A stretch of 13,332 nt of DNA from Deltaproteobacteria bacterium (GTDB lineage Bacteria; UBA10199; DSSB01). Made by a program: the position numbers and the translations under genes. This document shows, in pieces, positions 1-8,054 of this stretch (the stretch's first letter is position 1; each line of letters opens with the position of its first letter). The notes beneath the pieces are model-generated. The model saw nothing but the letters and a program-made list of their open reading frames with translations. It searched no databases and was not told where the DNA came from. The stretch spans positions 1 through 13,332 of the forward strand of contig JAJFLL010000213.1 in NCBI GenBank assembly GCA_021772695.1, read 5' to 3'.

Positions 1-1
1 A

Positions 2-1189
2 ACGGCTCGCTCCTTGGACGAAGCCCGAAAGGTGGCGAAAAGAATCGGGTACCCCGTGGTGGTGCGGCCTTCCTATGTATTAGGCGGTCGGGCCATGCAG
101 ATTGTTTTCGATGACAAATCCCTACGCAATTACATGAAAGAAGCGGTCAAGGTTTCTACGGATCACCCCATCCTCATTGATAAATTTTTAGAAAAGGCGA
201 TCGAGATTGATGTGGACTGTATTTCTGACGGAAGAACCTCCGTAGTGGCAGGAGTTATGGAACACATTGAAGAGGCGGGAGTTCATTCAGGCGATAGCGC
301 TTGTTGCCTGCCACCACATTCACTAAATCCGAAGGTCCTGCGTGAAATTGAGCGGCAGACCATTGCCATGGCAAAAGAATTGGGCGTGGTCGGCCTAATG
401 AATGTGCAGTTCGCGGTGAAAGACGGCATCATTTTTATTATTGAAGTGAATCCTCGGGCGAGTCGGACCGTGCCTTTCGTTAGTAAAGCCGTGGGCAAGC
501 CATTGGCGAAATTGGCCGCTAAGGCCATGGCAGGGTATTCTCTTAAGAAGCAAGGTTTTACTCGTTCCATTGTACCTCCCTATCTTTCCGTGAAAGAGGC
601 GGTCTTTCCCTTCGAAAAATTTTCCGGTGTCGACACCTTGCTTGGACCGGAAATGAAAAGTACCGGAGAAGTCATGGGGATAGGGCGAGACTTTGGTGTG
701 GCCTTCGCCAAAGCGGAAATTGCGGCCGGAACATTGCTTCCGCTCCGCGGAAAAGTTTTTATTTCCGTAAACGATCCCGATAAAACCATGGCCCAACCCA
801 TCGCTCAAAAATTACTCGATTTAGGATTTAAACTCCTGGCGACCCGAGGTACCCAAAGCTATCTCGAGACTCAAGGATTAGAATGTGAATCGGTCAATAA
901 GGTTCAAGAGGGATCGCCACATATCGTAGATTTGCTCAAAAACGGTGAAGTGTCCATGGTGATCAATACACCCCTAGGCAAGGACTCCGCTCAAGATAGT
1001 TATTCCATTCGTCGTACGGCCTTGGAATACGGGATTCCATATTTCACGACTATGGCGGCAGCAGATGCAGCGGCAGGGGGCATCGCGTCCATGTTGAAAA
1101 AGGGATTTACGGTGTTGAGCCTGCAAAATTACCACCAGCAAATCGGGGCCGAGGTTTCGGGGATGCTGCCGGCCCAGGCCCGTGCTTAA
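2..1189 (+). CDS. carB: Carbamoyl-phosphate synthase large subunit, C-terminal fragment (5' end outside window)
   Basis: CarB makes carbamoyl phosphate from ammonia (delivered by CarA), bicarbonate and two ATP, feeding pyrimidine and arginine synthesis in the cytosol. About 396 codons are visible, against roughly 1070 for the whole family, so this is the last third. The reading frame is open to the left edge (it continues upstream of the TTG at 14), so no start lies here. The visible part opens with the GYPVVVRPSYVLGGRAM block of the second ATP-grasp domain. The metal/ATP-binding IEVNPRASRTVPFVSKA block lies near nucleotides 440-490. From about nucleotide 760 to the end is the MGS-like allosteric domain (GKVFISVNDPDK, LLATRGT, VINTPLGK). 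The stop is TAA at 1187-1189. It is followed by 180 nt before the secretion genes, and nothing indicates a functional link to them beyond adjacency. Confidence 0.97.
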   Translation, partial: TARSLDEARKVAKRIGYPVVVRPSYVLGGRAMQIVFDDKSLRNYMKEAVKVSTDHPILIDKFLEKAIEIDVDCISDGRTSVVAGVMEHIEEAGVHSGDSACCLPPHSLNPKVLREIERQTIAMAKELGVVGLMNVQFAVKDGIIFIIEVNPRASRTVPFVSKAVGKPLAKLAAKAMAGYSLKKQGFTRSIVPPYLSVKEAVFPFEKFSGVDTLLGPEMKSTGEVMGIGRDFGVAFAKAEIAAGTLLPLRGKVFISVNDPDKTMAQPIAQKLLDLGFKLLATRGTQSYLETQGLECESVNKVQEGSPHIVDLLKNGEVSMVINTPLGKDSAQDSYSIRRTALEYGIPYFTTMAAADAAAGGIASMLKKGFTVLSLQNYHQQIGAEVSGMLPAQARA

Positions 1190-1236
1190 ATCTTATTTTA
1201 GGTAATTTCTGCGACCCAGTAGGTGGGTTGGGGCCC

Positions 1237-1284
1237 TATAATGTTAGTTAAGGCTTGGCCTTTCCTCAGGCTCCATAGTAATAA
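1237..1284 (+). promoter_or_regulatory. Candidate promoter hexamers upstream of gspC
   Basis: The carB-gspC gap has a perfect TATAAT at 1237-1242 but no acceptable -35 at 16-19 nt. It also has a weaker pair, TTGGCC (1255-1260) and TAATAA (1279-1284), with an 18-nt spacer. A stem-loop of 7 bp with one G-U pair (1268-1274 with 1287-1293, 12-nt loop) overlaps this stretch. It lacks a T-tract, so it is not a convincing carB terminator. The gap length and these hexamers make a separate start for the gsp operon plausible but unproven. Confidence 0.25.
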
Positions 1285-1369
1285 CAGGGGCCTAGCCAAT
1301 GATGGTGAAAACTTTTTGATAGAAAAAAACGTCCCTAAACTCAATAGGGGTTAGGCTTTATTTGAAATC

Positions 1370-2308
1370 ATGGGCATCTTGCTGAAAAAATACACCTGGG
1401 TCATCTATCTGTTTCTCATTTTTCTGGGGACCTATTTCCTTGCGAAAATTGGGGCCACCGTTCTTGCCGCAAAAATCAGGGTACCGAAAAAATATCAAGC
1501 CACCGCTGTGAGCGCCTTGGTTGCCAAGGAGGGCGCGCCCGTAAGTTTCGAAGAATATCGGGTGGTCATGGAACGCAATATATTTGATTCCCGTGAAATC
1601 GAGGTAGAGGCTGAAGCCACGCCTGAAGAGCCTCAGGAAGTCAATCTTGACGGACCGGCAGTCAAAACAAGCCTGCCTATTAAATTGATCAGTACCGTTT
1701 CTGTAGGCAACGGCACGGACCGGCGCTCCTCCGCAAGTATCGCAGCCGGCAAAGGCGGAGAAGACATATATTCCGTTGAGGATGAAAAGCAATTTGCGCC
1801 AGGCGTCAAGATCGTCAAGATTTTGCCGGACCGAATTGAATTCGTGAATAATCGCCGCCTTGAATACGCTGCCATTGAAGATTTTGGTGGTGGAGTCAGC
1901 ACTGGCAGGCCCATGTCCGCCATGGATCGGGGCCCCGCAACTCCCTCCAATAATAAGGCCCCTTCCGCCGATGGTATTCAACAGGTGAGTGATGGGAAAT
2001 TTGTGGTCGATCGAAATGAACTCGACAGCGCCCTGAGTTCTCTAGACAAGCTATTCACCCAAATTCGGGCGGTTCCTCAATTTAAGGACGGCAAGGCGTC
2101 GGGGTTAAAGCTGTTAAGTATTCGAAGTGGCTCGCTTTTTGCCAAGTTGGGTTTAAGGCGAAACGACGTATTAGAGCGCATCAACGGACAAACCGTCGAT
2201 ATGAAGCAGGGCATGCAGATTTTCAGTACACTTAAGGATTCCGAAAGGATATCCATCGATCTGCTGAGAAACGGTCAAAAAACTACTTTGGAATACGACA
2301 TTCAATAG
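1370..2308 (+). CDS. gspC: T2SS inner-membrane clamp protein GspC (PDZ type)
   Basis: GspC ties the inner-membrane platform to the secretin: its periplasmic homology region binds the N0 domain of GspD. The 312-residue product has a short basic cytoplasmic start and one membrane segment at about 10-34. The homology region spans about 65-170 and carries the VVMERNIFDS motif typical of the family. A Pro/Ser/Asn-rich linker lies at about 175-204. A PDZ domain occupies about 240-312 (GLKLLSIRSGSLFAKLGLRRND, INGQTV), as in the PDZ class of GspC rather than the coiled-coil class. The length is normal. No good Shine-Dalgarno sequence precedes the ATG: the nearest purine run, AGGGG at 1346-1350, is about 20 nt away. 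The start is nevertheless well placed for the membrane segment. The gene heads the C-D-E-F order. Confidence 0.93.
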   Translation: MGILLKKYTWVIYLFLIFLGTYFLAKIGATVLAAKIRVPKKYQATAVSALVAKEGAPVSFEEYRVVMERNIFDSREIEVEAEATPEEPQEVNLDGPAVKTSLPIKLISTVSVGNGTDRRSSASIAAGKGGEDIYSVEDEKQFAPGVKIVKILPDRIEFVNNRRLEYAAIEDFGGGVSTGRPMSAMDRGPATPSNNKAPSADGIQQVSDGKFVVDRNELDSALSSLDKLFTQIRAVPQFKDGKASGLKLLSIRSGSLFAKLGLRRNDVLERINGQTVDMKQGMQIFSTLKDSERISIDLLRNGQKTTLEYDIQ

Positions 2309-2437
2309 GCCTGAGGATTTTTTTCTTTTACAAATCTACTAGTTTTGTTAACTACTTAGCAGTTTTCTGATTTAGGATTTTACTTGGAATTGGAAGATTC
2401 GTCCCTCGGGTTTTCCCAACCCTCTGTAGGAGAGATG

Positions 2438-4861
2438 ATGGTGATGAGTCCTTGGCTGCGCCGTACGGCGCTTCTCTTTATTTCTTTAATTTTAACCTTC
2501 TCCTTTGGTCTTGGTTCTGCCGTGGGGCAAAATGGCAATCCACCATCGGGCAGCACCAATGGTAAACCTGGTCCAACCTCAGGATCTGGTTATGATTCCT
2601 TGAACGTCCCCAAAGCGGTGCCGGTAAGCCCTCCGACTTCAGGTCAACCGGGCACTACACCGGGAACCGCAGCATCCGACGACGGTGGCGACGGGCTTTA
2701 TCTCAATGCTGTTGACACTGACATTCGCGAAATCATCAAGCAGATTGCAAAGGTTACCGGGAAAAATTTTCTAGTAGATCAAAAGATTCGTGGAAAAGTC
2801 ACCATTATTTCCGAAAAGAAGATGACGGTCGAAGAGGCCTATCAGGCCTTTTTGTCGGCCCTCGAAGTTTTGGGTTATACCGTGGTACAGGCGCCGGGCA
2901 ATTTGGTGAAAATTATCCCCATGAAAGATGCCTTGCAACAACCCTTGCCCATCTACCGTGAGGATAGCCCGATTACCGATGCCTTCATCACCCGGATCGT
3001 CCAGATGAATAATATCAGCGCCCTTGAAATGTCTAATGCAATCAAAGGTTTAGTGAGTAAACAAGGTAACCTGTTTGCGTATCCGGCCACAAATTCACTG
3101 ATCATTACTGATACGGGTAGTAATATCGATCGCTTGCTTAAGATCATGGGTGACCTCGACACCGAAGGGCCTTCCGACTCCATCGAGATTGTAACGCTTA
3201 AATACGCCACGGCAAAAGACATTGCCCAAAAGGTGACGGAGCTCTACGAAGAAGAGCAACAAACCGCGGGTCGTAGTTCTCGAGCCCGTCGAACTCGAGG
3301 AAGGGCGGCAAGTCCGGAATTAGATGAAACGCCGTATCTCTCAAAAATCATTCCCGATGAACGGACTAATTCGGTCATCATTCTCGCCAGCAAGCGAGCC
3401 ATCAGCAAGGTCAAGAATTTGATCGCCCGGCTGGATCGTAAGTTAGAAGATGGTGCTGACGGTAAGATTCACGTGCATTACCTCAAACATTCCGATGCCA
3501 AAGAATTAGCCGAAGTATTAAACGCCTTGGCGGCAACCAGCATTACCGGAACCCGTGGCGGAGTAGCTGGGGGTTCAGGCGCCAACGTGCCGGGCCGCAC
3601 CGGTTCGGGTGCGCAGCGAGGCGCTGCCGGTCAGGTGGTAACCGCGCAATTCGAAGGTGGGCTCAAAGTAGCCGCCGATGAAAATACCAATGCCTTAATT
3701 ATCACTGCCACGGCCAAAGATTATAAGACGCTGGCCAATGAGGTTATCGGAAAACTCGATATCCCTCGAAAACAGGTCTATGTAGAAGTAGTGATCATGG
3801 AGTTGACCATCGATAAAGATCGAAACCTGGGAGTTTCGGGTCAAGGTGGTGGGACTTTCAGTATCGGTGGCAATCCTGCGCTGGGTTTCGGTTCCTCCTT
3901 AGGGGGTACTGCTTCCGGTCTTTCCGCCGCGGCCTTGAGCGGTTTGGCGGCTGGGGTCGTTTCCCAAACCACGCAAACCATTCCGATTACTCAAGCCGAC
4001 GGTACCATCACCAATTTAGAAATCCCCACCTTTGGGTTTGTGCTGAATGCCCTGCAGACCGATACTAATGTCAATATTCTTTCGACACCGAACCTATTGA
4101 CCTTAGACAACGAAGAAGCCGAGATTATCGTTGGGGGGGAAGTTCCCTTTCCGACGGGCACGACTTTAACTCCCGGTGGAAATACCACCTTTAACGTCAC
4201 TCGAGAAAATGTGGGTATTACTTTGAAAATGACTCCACAGATCAATGAGGGTGATACGGTCAAGATCAAACTACGCCAAGAAATCACTCAGGTTATTCCC
4301 GGTGCTTCTGAAGTGGTGCTGACCTCCCTCGGGCCGTCCACCACCAAGCGTTCCGTAGAAACCGTGGTTGCCGCGAAGGACCAACAGACCATCGTTATCG
4401 GCGGATTGATCGATGATAAGGTGACCATGACGACCACTAAGGTGCCCTTTTTAGGAGATATCCCCATCCTGGGTCACCTATTTAAACAGAAGCGTACCAC
4501 CAAGGCAAAGACGAATATCCTTGTGTTTTTACGGCCCTATATCATTCGCGACACCAAGGATTTTCTAAAAATTCTGCAGAAGAAAGTGGAAGAGAGAAAT
4601 ATGTTTATTTCTCAGAACTACGGAAAACGGCAGCAAAAAATTATTCGCCAGTCCATTCGCAACCACTCAGCCGATCTGTTAGAGTTCCGCGAGCAATTAC
4701 AAATTCAAAATTGGGATTTTCAAGGTGAAGGTTCTAATCGATTGGTTCCGGTCAACTTTGATAATCCGGGCGTGGTGCAAGATAGTCCATCCAGTGATAC
4801 CTCCAGTGTGAATCACCAGGATGAGCTCTATCAAGCAGTCCGCGAGGAAGACAGTTATTAG
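2438..4861 (+). CDS. gspD: T2SS outer-membrane secretin GspD
   Basis: GspD forms the multimeric outer-membrane channel through which folded substrates leave. I chose ATG 2438 because AGGAG at 2428-2432 lies 5 nt upstream; ATG 2435 and ATG 2444 are alternatives. A TTG at 2384 in the same frame would put an odd 18-residue extension before the signal peptide. The product is 807 aa: signal peptide about 1-31 (no lipobox), Gly/Pro/Ser linker about 32-85, N0 about 87-162, N1 about 185-243, N2 about 249-335, N3 about 342-443 and secretin barrel about 448-704. The barrel contains the signature VPFLGDIPILGHLF at 669-682. About 100 residues follow the barrel, in the place of the pilotin-binding S-domain. 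N2 has an Arg-rich insert (about 279-291) and N3 a Gly-rich insert (about 371-399). Between gspC and this gene, 2309-2437 shows no convincing promoter or terminator. Confidence 0.96.
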   Translation: MVMSPWLRRTALLFISLILTFSFGLGSAVGQNGNPPSGSTNGKPGPTSGSGYDSLNVPKAVPVSPPTSGQPGTTPGTAASDDGGDGLYLNAVDTDIREIIKQIAKVTGKNFLVDQKIRGKVTIISEKKMTVEEAYQAFLSALEVLGYTVVQAPGNLVKIIPMKDALQQPLPIYREDSPITDAFITRIVQMNNISALEMSNAIKGLVSKQGNLFAYPATNSLIITDTGSNIDRLLKIMGDLDTEGPSDSIEIVTLKYATAKDIAQKVTELYEEEQQTAGRSSRARRTRGRAASPELDETPYLSKIIPDERTNSVIILASKRAISKVKNLIARLDRKLEDGADGKIHVHYLKHSDAKELAEVLNALAATSITGTRGGVAGGSGANVPGRTGSGAQRGAAGQVVTAQFEGGLKVAADENTNALIITATAKDYKTLANEVIGKLDIPRKQVYVEVVIMELTIDKDRNLGVSGQGGGTFSIGGNPALGFGSSLGGTASGLSAAALSGLAAGVVSQTTQTIPITQADGTITNLEIPTFGFVLNALQTDTNVNILSTPNLLTLDNEEAEIIVGGEVPFPTGTTLTPGGNTTFNVTRENVGITLKMTPQINEGDTVKIKLRQEITQVIPGASEVVLTSLGPSTTKRSVETVVAAKDQQTIVIGGLIDDKVTMTTTKVPFLGDIPILGHLFKQKRTTKAKTNILVFLRPYIIRDTKDFLKILQKKVEERNMFISQNYGKRQQKIIRQSIRNHSADLLEFREQLQIQNWDFQGEGSNRLVPVNFDNPGVVQDSPSSDTSSVNHQDELYQAVREEDSY

Positions 4862-4892
4862 ACCCGAGTTCTCTTGAACCGCGTTGAATCTA

Positions 4893-4922
4893 TTGCCCCG
4901 GGCCCAGTCTCCTGTGTAAAAT
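4893..4922 (+). promoter_or_regulatory. Candidate promoter for gspE
   Basis: In the 92-nt gspD-gspE gap, TTGCCC (4893-4898) and TAAAAT (4917-4922) are separated by 18 nt. Initiation would fall near 4929, giving a leader of about 25 nt that contains the gspE ribosome-binding site. This is judged by eye from sigma-70-like hexamers only. Read-through from gspD is equally possible. Confidence 0.3.
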
Positions 4923-4953
4923 AGCCGAACCGGGAAAACCCCCAGGAAGTTCT

Positions 4954-6663
4954 ATGCTCGATAAAAGTCTTGGCAACATCCTACTTGAACAGACCAGCCT
5001 CACGGAGGCCCAATTAGAAGAGGGCCTTTTAGTACAGCGTGAGAAGGGCTTGAAGTTGGGAGAGGCCTTGATTCAATTGCGTTTTTTGCGGCAAGAAGAC
5101 ATCCTGAAGGCCATTAGCATTCAATTGGGCATTCCCTATGAGAATCACATCAACTCTGATGATATCACCACTGAAACCGTAGATCTTGTTCCCATCAATT
5201 TTGCGAAGAAAAATGAACTGATCCCGCTGGTGAAAAACAGCGACTTCATCAAGGTGGCCATCGCCGATCCGATCAATCTCGCGGCTCTCGACGATTTACG
5301 CCTATTATATGGGGTGCCGATTCAGCCAGTTATTGCGAGCGCTATTCAGATCACCGATGCCATTAATATGGTCTATAATCGTACCTCTGAGGGCGATCGA
5401 ACGGTTATGAGTGATTTGGCCGATGAGAATCTAGATTCGGTTTCCCAGGAACTCGAAGAAACCCAAGATCTACTAGAGTCTGATGACGAAGCTCCTATTA
5501 TTCGCTTGGTCAATTCTCTGTTATTTCGTGCGGTAAAGCAAAAAGCTAGTGATATTCATGTGGAACCTTTCGAGAAAGACCTGGTGGTGCGGTTTCGAAT
5601 CGACGGTGTGCTCTATGACATTATGCATCCGCCCAAGAAGGTGCAAAACTCGGTCATATCCCGTATTAAGATTATGGCCGATTTGAATATCGCCGAAAAA
5701 CGCGTTCCCCAAGATGGACGTATTCGTATCAAGTTGGCAGGAAAAGACATTGATATTCGTGTTTCCACCTTGCCCACAAGTTTTGGCGAGTCGGTAGTTA
5801 TGCGTATCTTGGACAAGAGCAAGGTATTGCTAGATTTGTCTCAGATCGGCGTGACCGGTACCTATTTAAAACAGATGGAAGACCTCATCCATCACAAACA
5901 CGGCATTATCCTGGTCACGGGACCAACCGGTTCCGGTAAAACAACAACTCTCTACGGCATGCTTTCGCAGATCAATAATACCGATGTGAAGATCATCACT
6001 GTTGAAGATCCGGTGGAATACCAGCTGCCCGGAATCAATCAAACCCAGGTAAATTCTAAGATCGGACTGACCTTTTCCGCTGGACTGCGGTCCATTTTGC
6101 GCCAAGATCCCGACGTAGTCATGATCGGTGAAATCCGGGATAAAGAAACCGCCGAAATCGCTATTCAGGCCTCATTAACCGGTCACTTGGTTATTTCTAC
6201 CTTACACACCAACGACTCGGCTTCGGCTGCCACCCGCCTGATCGATATGGGAGTTGAACCCTTTTTAGTGGCGTCCTCGGTTATCGGAATAATCGCCCAA
6301 AGGTTGGTACGAACCATCTGTATTGAATGTCGAGAACGGCATGTCCCCGGTGACTTTGAGTTAGAGCAGTTGGGAGTGGATCGATCTAGATTACCTGAAA
6401 ATTATTTTTATCGGCCCAAGGGTTGTGCCTCTTGCCTCGATACCGGTTATCAGGGGCGAACCGGCATTCATGAAATCATGATGATCAGTGATCAAGTCAG
6501 AAGTATGATCATGAGGAATGCCGGTGTCACCGAGGTTAAACGGCAGGCCATGGAAGCGGGCATGAAGACGCTGCGTGAGGTCGCCGCTGAAAAAGTAATC
6601 ACTGGAGAGACCTCAATCGAAGAGGTGCTTCGCGTCACCCAAGAGGACGTCGCACGGGAATAA
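4954..6663 (+). CDS. gspE: T2SS assembly ATPase GspE
   Basis: GspE is the cytoplasmic hexameric ATPase that powers pseudopilus assembly, held at the membrane by GspL and GspF. The 569-aa product is of normal family length. An N-terminal GspE/MshE-type domain covers about 1-150 (LGNILLEQ, LGEALIQLRFLRQEDI, LGIPYE). The catalytic domain has Walker A GPTGSGKTTT at 323-332, an Asp-box region around ITVEDPVEY, the Walker-B-type motif GEIRD at 392-396, and the His box STLHTNDSA at 415-423. The zinc module is intact, with Cys456/Cys459 and Cys491/Cys494 as two CxxC pairs. This supports GspE over the related PilB/PilT paralogues, as does its place between gspD and gspF. AGGAAG about 7 nt upstream supports the ATG. 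Confidence 0.97.
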   Translation: MLDKSLGNILLEQTSLTEAQLEEGLLVQREKGLKLGEALIQLRFLRQEDILKAISIQLGIPYENHINSDDITTETVDLVPINFAKKNELIPLVKNSDFIKVAIADPINLAALDDLRLLYGVPIQPVIASAIQITDAINMVYNRTSEGDRTVMSDLADENLDSVSQELEETQDLLESDDEAPIIRLVNSLLFRAVKQKASDIHVEPFEKDLVVRFRIDGVLYDIMHPPKKVQNSVISRIKIMADLNIAEKRVPQDGRIRIKLAGKDIDIRVSTLPTSFGESVVMRILDKSKVLLDLSQIGVTGTYLKQMEDLIHHKHGIILVTGPTGSGKTTTLYGMLSQINNTDVKIITVEDPVEYQLPGINQTQVNSKIGLTFSAGLRSILRQDPDVVMIGEIRDKETAEIAIQASLTGHLVISTLHTNDSASAATRLIDMGVEPFLVASSVIGIIAQRLVRTICIECRERHVPGDFELEQLGVDRSRLPENYFYRPKGCASCLDTGYQGRTGIHEIMMISDQVRSMIMRNAGVTEVKRQAMEAGMKTLREVAAEKVITGETSIEEVLRVTQEDVARE

Positions 6664-6672
6664 TTCCATTCA

Positions 6673-7902
6673 ATGGCTGTTTTTTCTTACAAAGGGATGG
6701 ATGCTGCAGGGAAGAAAGTGTCCGGCATCATCGATTCCGACAACATCAAAGCGGCTCGAGCCAAGCTAAGAAAGTCAAAGATCTTTCCTACCGAGATTTC
6801 TGAAGGCGGAAATAGCGGCAGGGGCATTTCGATGGCCGGCGGCATCGATTTCAAGAAATATCTTGAAAAGGTCAAGGTCACCGATGTTGCCAATATGACT
6901 CGTCAGCTGAGTACCTTGTTGAACGCCAACGTTCCCCTGGTAGATGCTCTGGGAGCATTGGTCGAACAAATTGATAATAATAAATTAAAATCGGCCCTCT
7001 CAGAAATTCGCGAACGCGTTAAGGAAGGGGCCCGCCTGGCAGATTCCATGCGGGCTTATCCGCAAATTTTTAGCACTTTATATCTCAATATGGTTCAGGC
7101 CGGAGAACTTTCGGGTGCCCTCGACGTGGTGTTGGCCCGCTTGGCTGATTTTACAGAAAGCCAAGCTCGATTAAACAGCAAGGTCAAGGGTGCATTAACT
7201 TACCCCTTGGTCATGGCCCTCGTTGGAATGGCTCTCATGGGTTTTTTATTGGTATTTGTGGTTCCTAAGATCGTCAAGATCTTCGAAGATACTAAGGCTA
7301 CCTTACCCCTTCCTACGAAAATTTTAATTACACTAAGCAATTTTTTATCAAGTTATTGGTACATTGTTATCTTTTTGATCATCGGTATTTATTTTGGGGT
7401 GCGAAAGTATAAAAATTCCCCGAAGGGAAGGCGCCTCTTTGATAAAATGGCCTTACGAGTGCCTATCTTTGGCGATATGTTTCGCATGATCGCCATAGGT
7501 CGTTTCTGTCGTACCCTGGCCACTTTGATCAGTTCCGGAGTGCAATTGATGCCCGCTCTTGAGATTGTCAAAGGCATCGTCAATAATGTCATATTAGAAG
7601 AGGTGATCGAAGACACCCGAAATTCCGTGAAAGAGGGGGAGTCTATCGCCGAGCCCTTGCGAAAAAGTGGGCAATTTCCTCCTTTGGTGACCCATATGAT
7701 CCGTATCGGCGAAAAGACCGGAGCCCTAGAAAATATGCTGGAGCGGGTGGCCGATAATTATGAGGAACAAGTCGATACCAAGGTATCTACTTTGACGACC
7801 TTATTAGAACCCTTAATGATTGTTGTCATGGGGGGAGTGGTATCGGCCATCGTGCTTTCCATTTTACTCCCCATCTTAAAATTGAATCAGATTGCGAAGT
7901 AG
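6673..7902 (+). CDS. gspF: T2SS inner-membrane platform protein GspF
   Basis: GspF is the polytopic platform protein that contacts GspE and GspL and helps feed pseudopilins into the growing fibre. The 409-aa product starts with the family-typical MAVFSYKGMDAAGKKVSG. It has two T2SSF four-helix domains, about 70-195 and about 272-395, each followed by or containing membrane segments. Predicted membrane segments lie near 178-200, 222-243 and 381-403. Paired motifs such as QAGELSGALDVVL (142-154) and RIGEKTGALENML (344-356) mark the internal duplication. Only 9 nt separate it from the gspE stop and no clear Shine-Dalgarno is seen, so translation probably depends on coupling. Its TAG stop (7900-7902) lies inside the conserved 5' edge of the palindromic element that follows. 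Confidence 0.96.
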   Translation: MAVFSYKGMDAAGKKVSGIIDSDNIKAARAKLRKSKIFPTEISEGGNSGRGISMAGGIDFKKYLEKVKVTDVANMTRQLSTLLNANVPLVDALGALVEQIDNNKLKSALSEIRERVKEGARLADSMRAYPQIFSTLYLNMVQAGELSGALDVVLARLADFTESQARLNSKVKGALTYPLVMALVGMALMGFLLVFVVPKIVKIFEDTKATLPLPTKILITLSNFLSSYWYIVIFLIIGIYFGVRKYKNSPKGRRLFDKMALRVPIFGDMFRMIAIGRFCRTLATLISSGVQLMPALEIVKGIVNNVILEEVIEDTRNSVKEGESIAEPLRKSGQFPPLVTHMIRIGEKTGALENMLERVADNYEEQVDTKVSTLTTLLEPLMIVVMGGVVSAIVLSILLPILKLNQIAK

Positions 7903-8046
7903 GGGTGGCCATTGAGATCGTACCCACAAAGACAGCCGGGTCCTGTCCGGTCTGCACCCCCACCGTCCTCGTAAACTGCGGGCGGCGGGGGACCCTAAGC
8001 CCGGCCACCCGTCCGTCTTTGTGGGTACGATCTCAATGGATTTGAT
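7896..8046. repeat. Palindromic REP-like element, unit 1
   Basis: A perfect 25-bp inverted repeat pairs 7909-7933 with 8015-8039. It extends inward to 7941/8007 with only two mismatches. Inside, CCCCC at 7957-7961 pairs with GGGGG at 7987-7991, and this inner stem continues to 7968/7980 with one mismatch and one G-U pair, giving a long two-stage hairpin. The 5' edge reads GTAGGGGTGGCCATTGAG from 7899 and the 3' edge ends in TTTGAT at 8041-8046. A related second unit follows head to tail. GTAG placed just 5' of an imperfect palindrome is the known layout of REP elements mobilised by RAYT transposases; that assignment is inference. There is no T-tract after the hairpin, so it is not a classic terminator. 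Confidence 0.85.
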
Positions 8047-8054
8047 TTTAAGAA

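Noticed and set aside
1250..1262. Short hairpin AAGGC-TTG-GCCTT as a carB terminator
   Set aside because: Only 5 bp with a 3-nt loop and no T-tract after it.
1358..1981. 207-codon open frame on the - strand under gspC
   Set aside because: Shadow of gspC, which has a clear membrane segment, homology region and PDZ domain on the + strand.
2384..2437. TTG start for gspD 18 codons upstream of the chosen ATG
   Set aside because: It puts an acidic, non-signal stretch before the signal peptide and lacks a ribosome-binding site; AGGAG at 2428-2432 points to the ATG cluster at 2435-2444.
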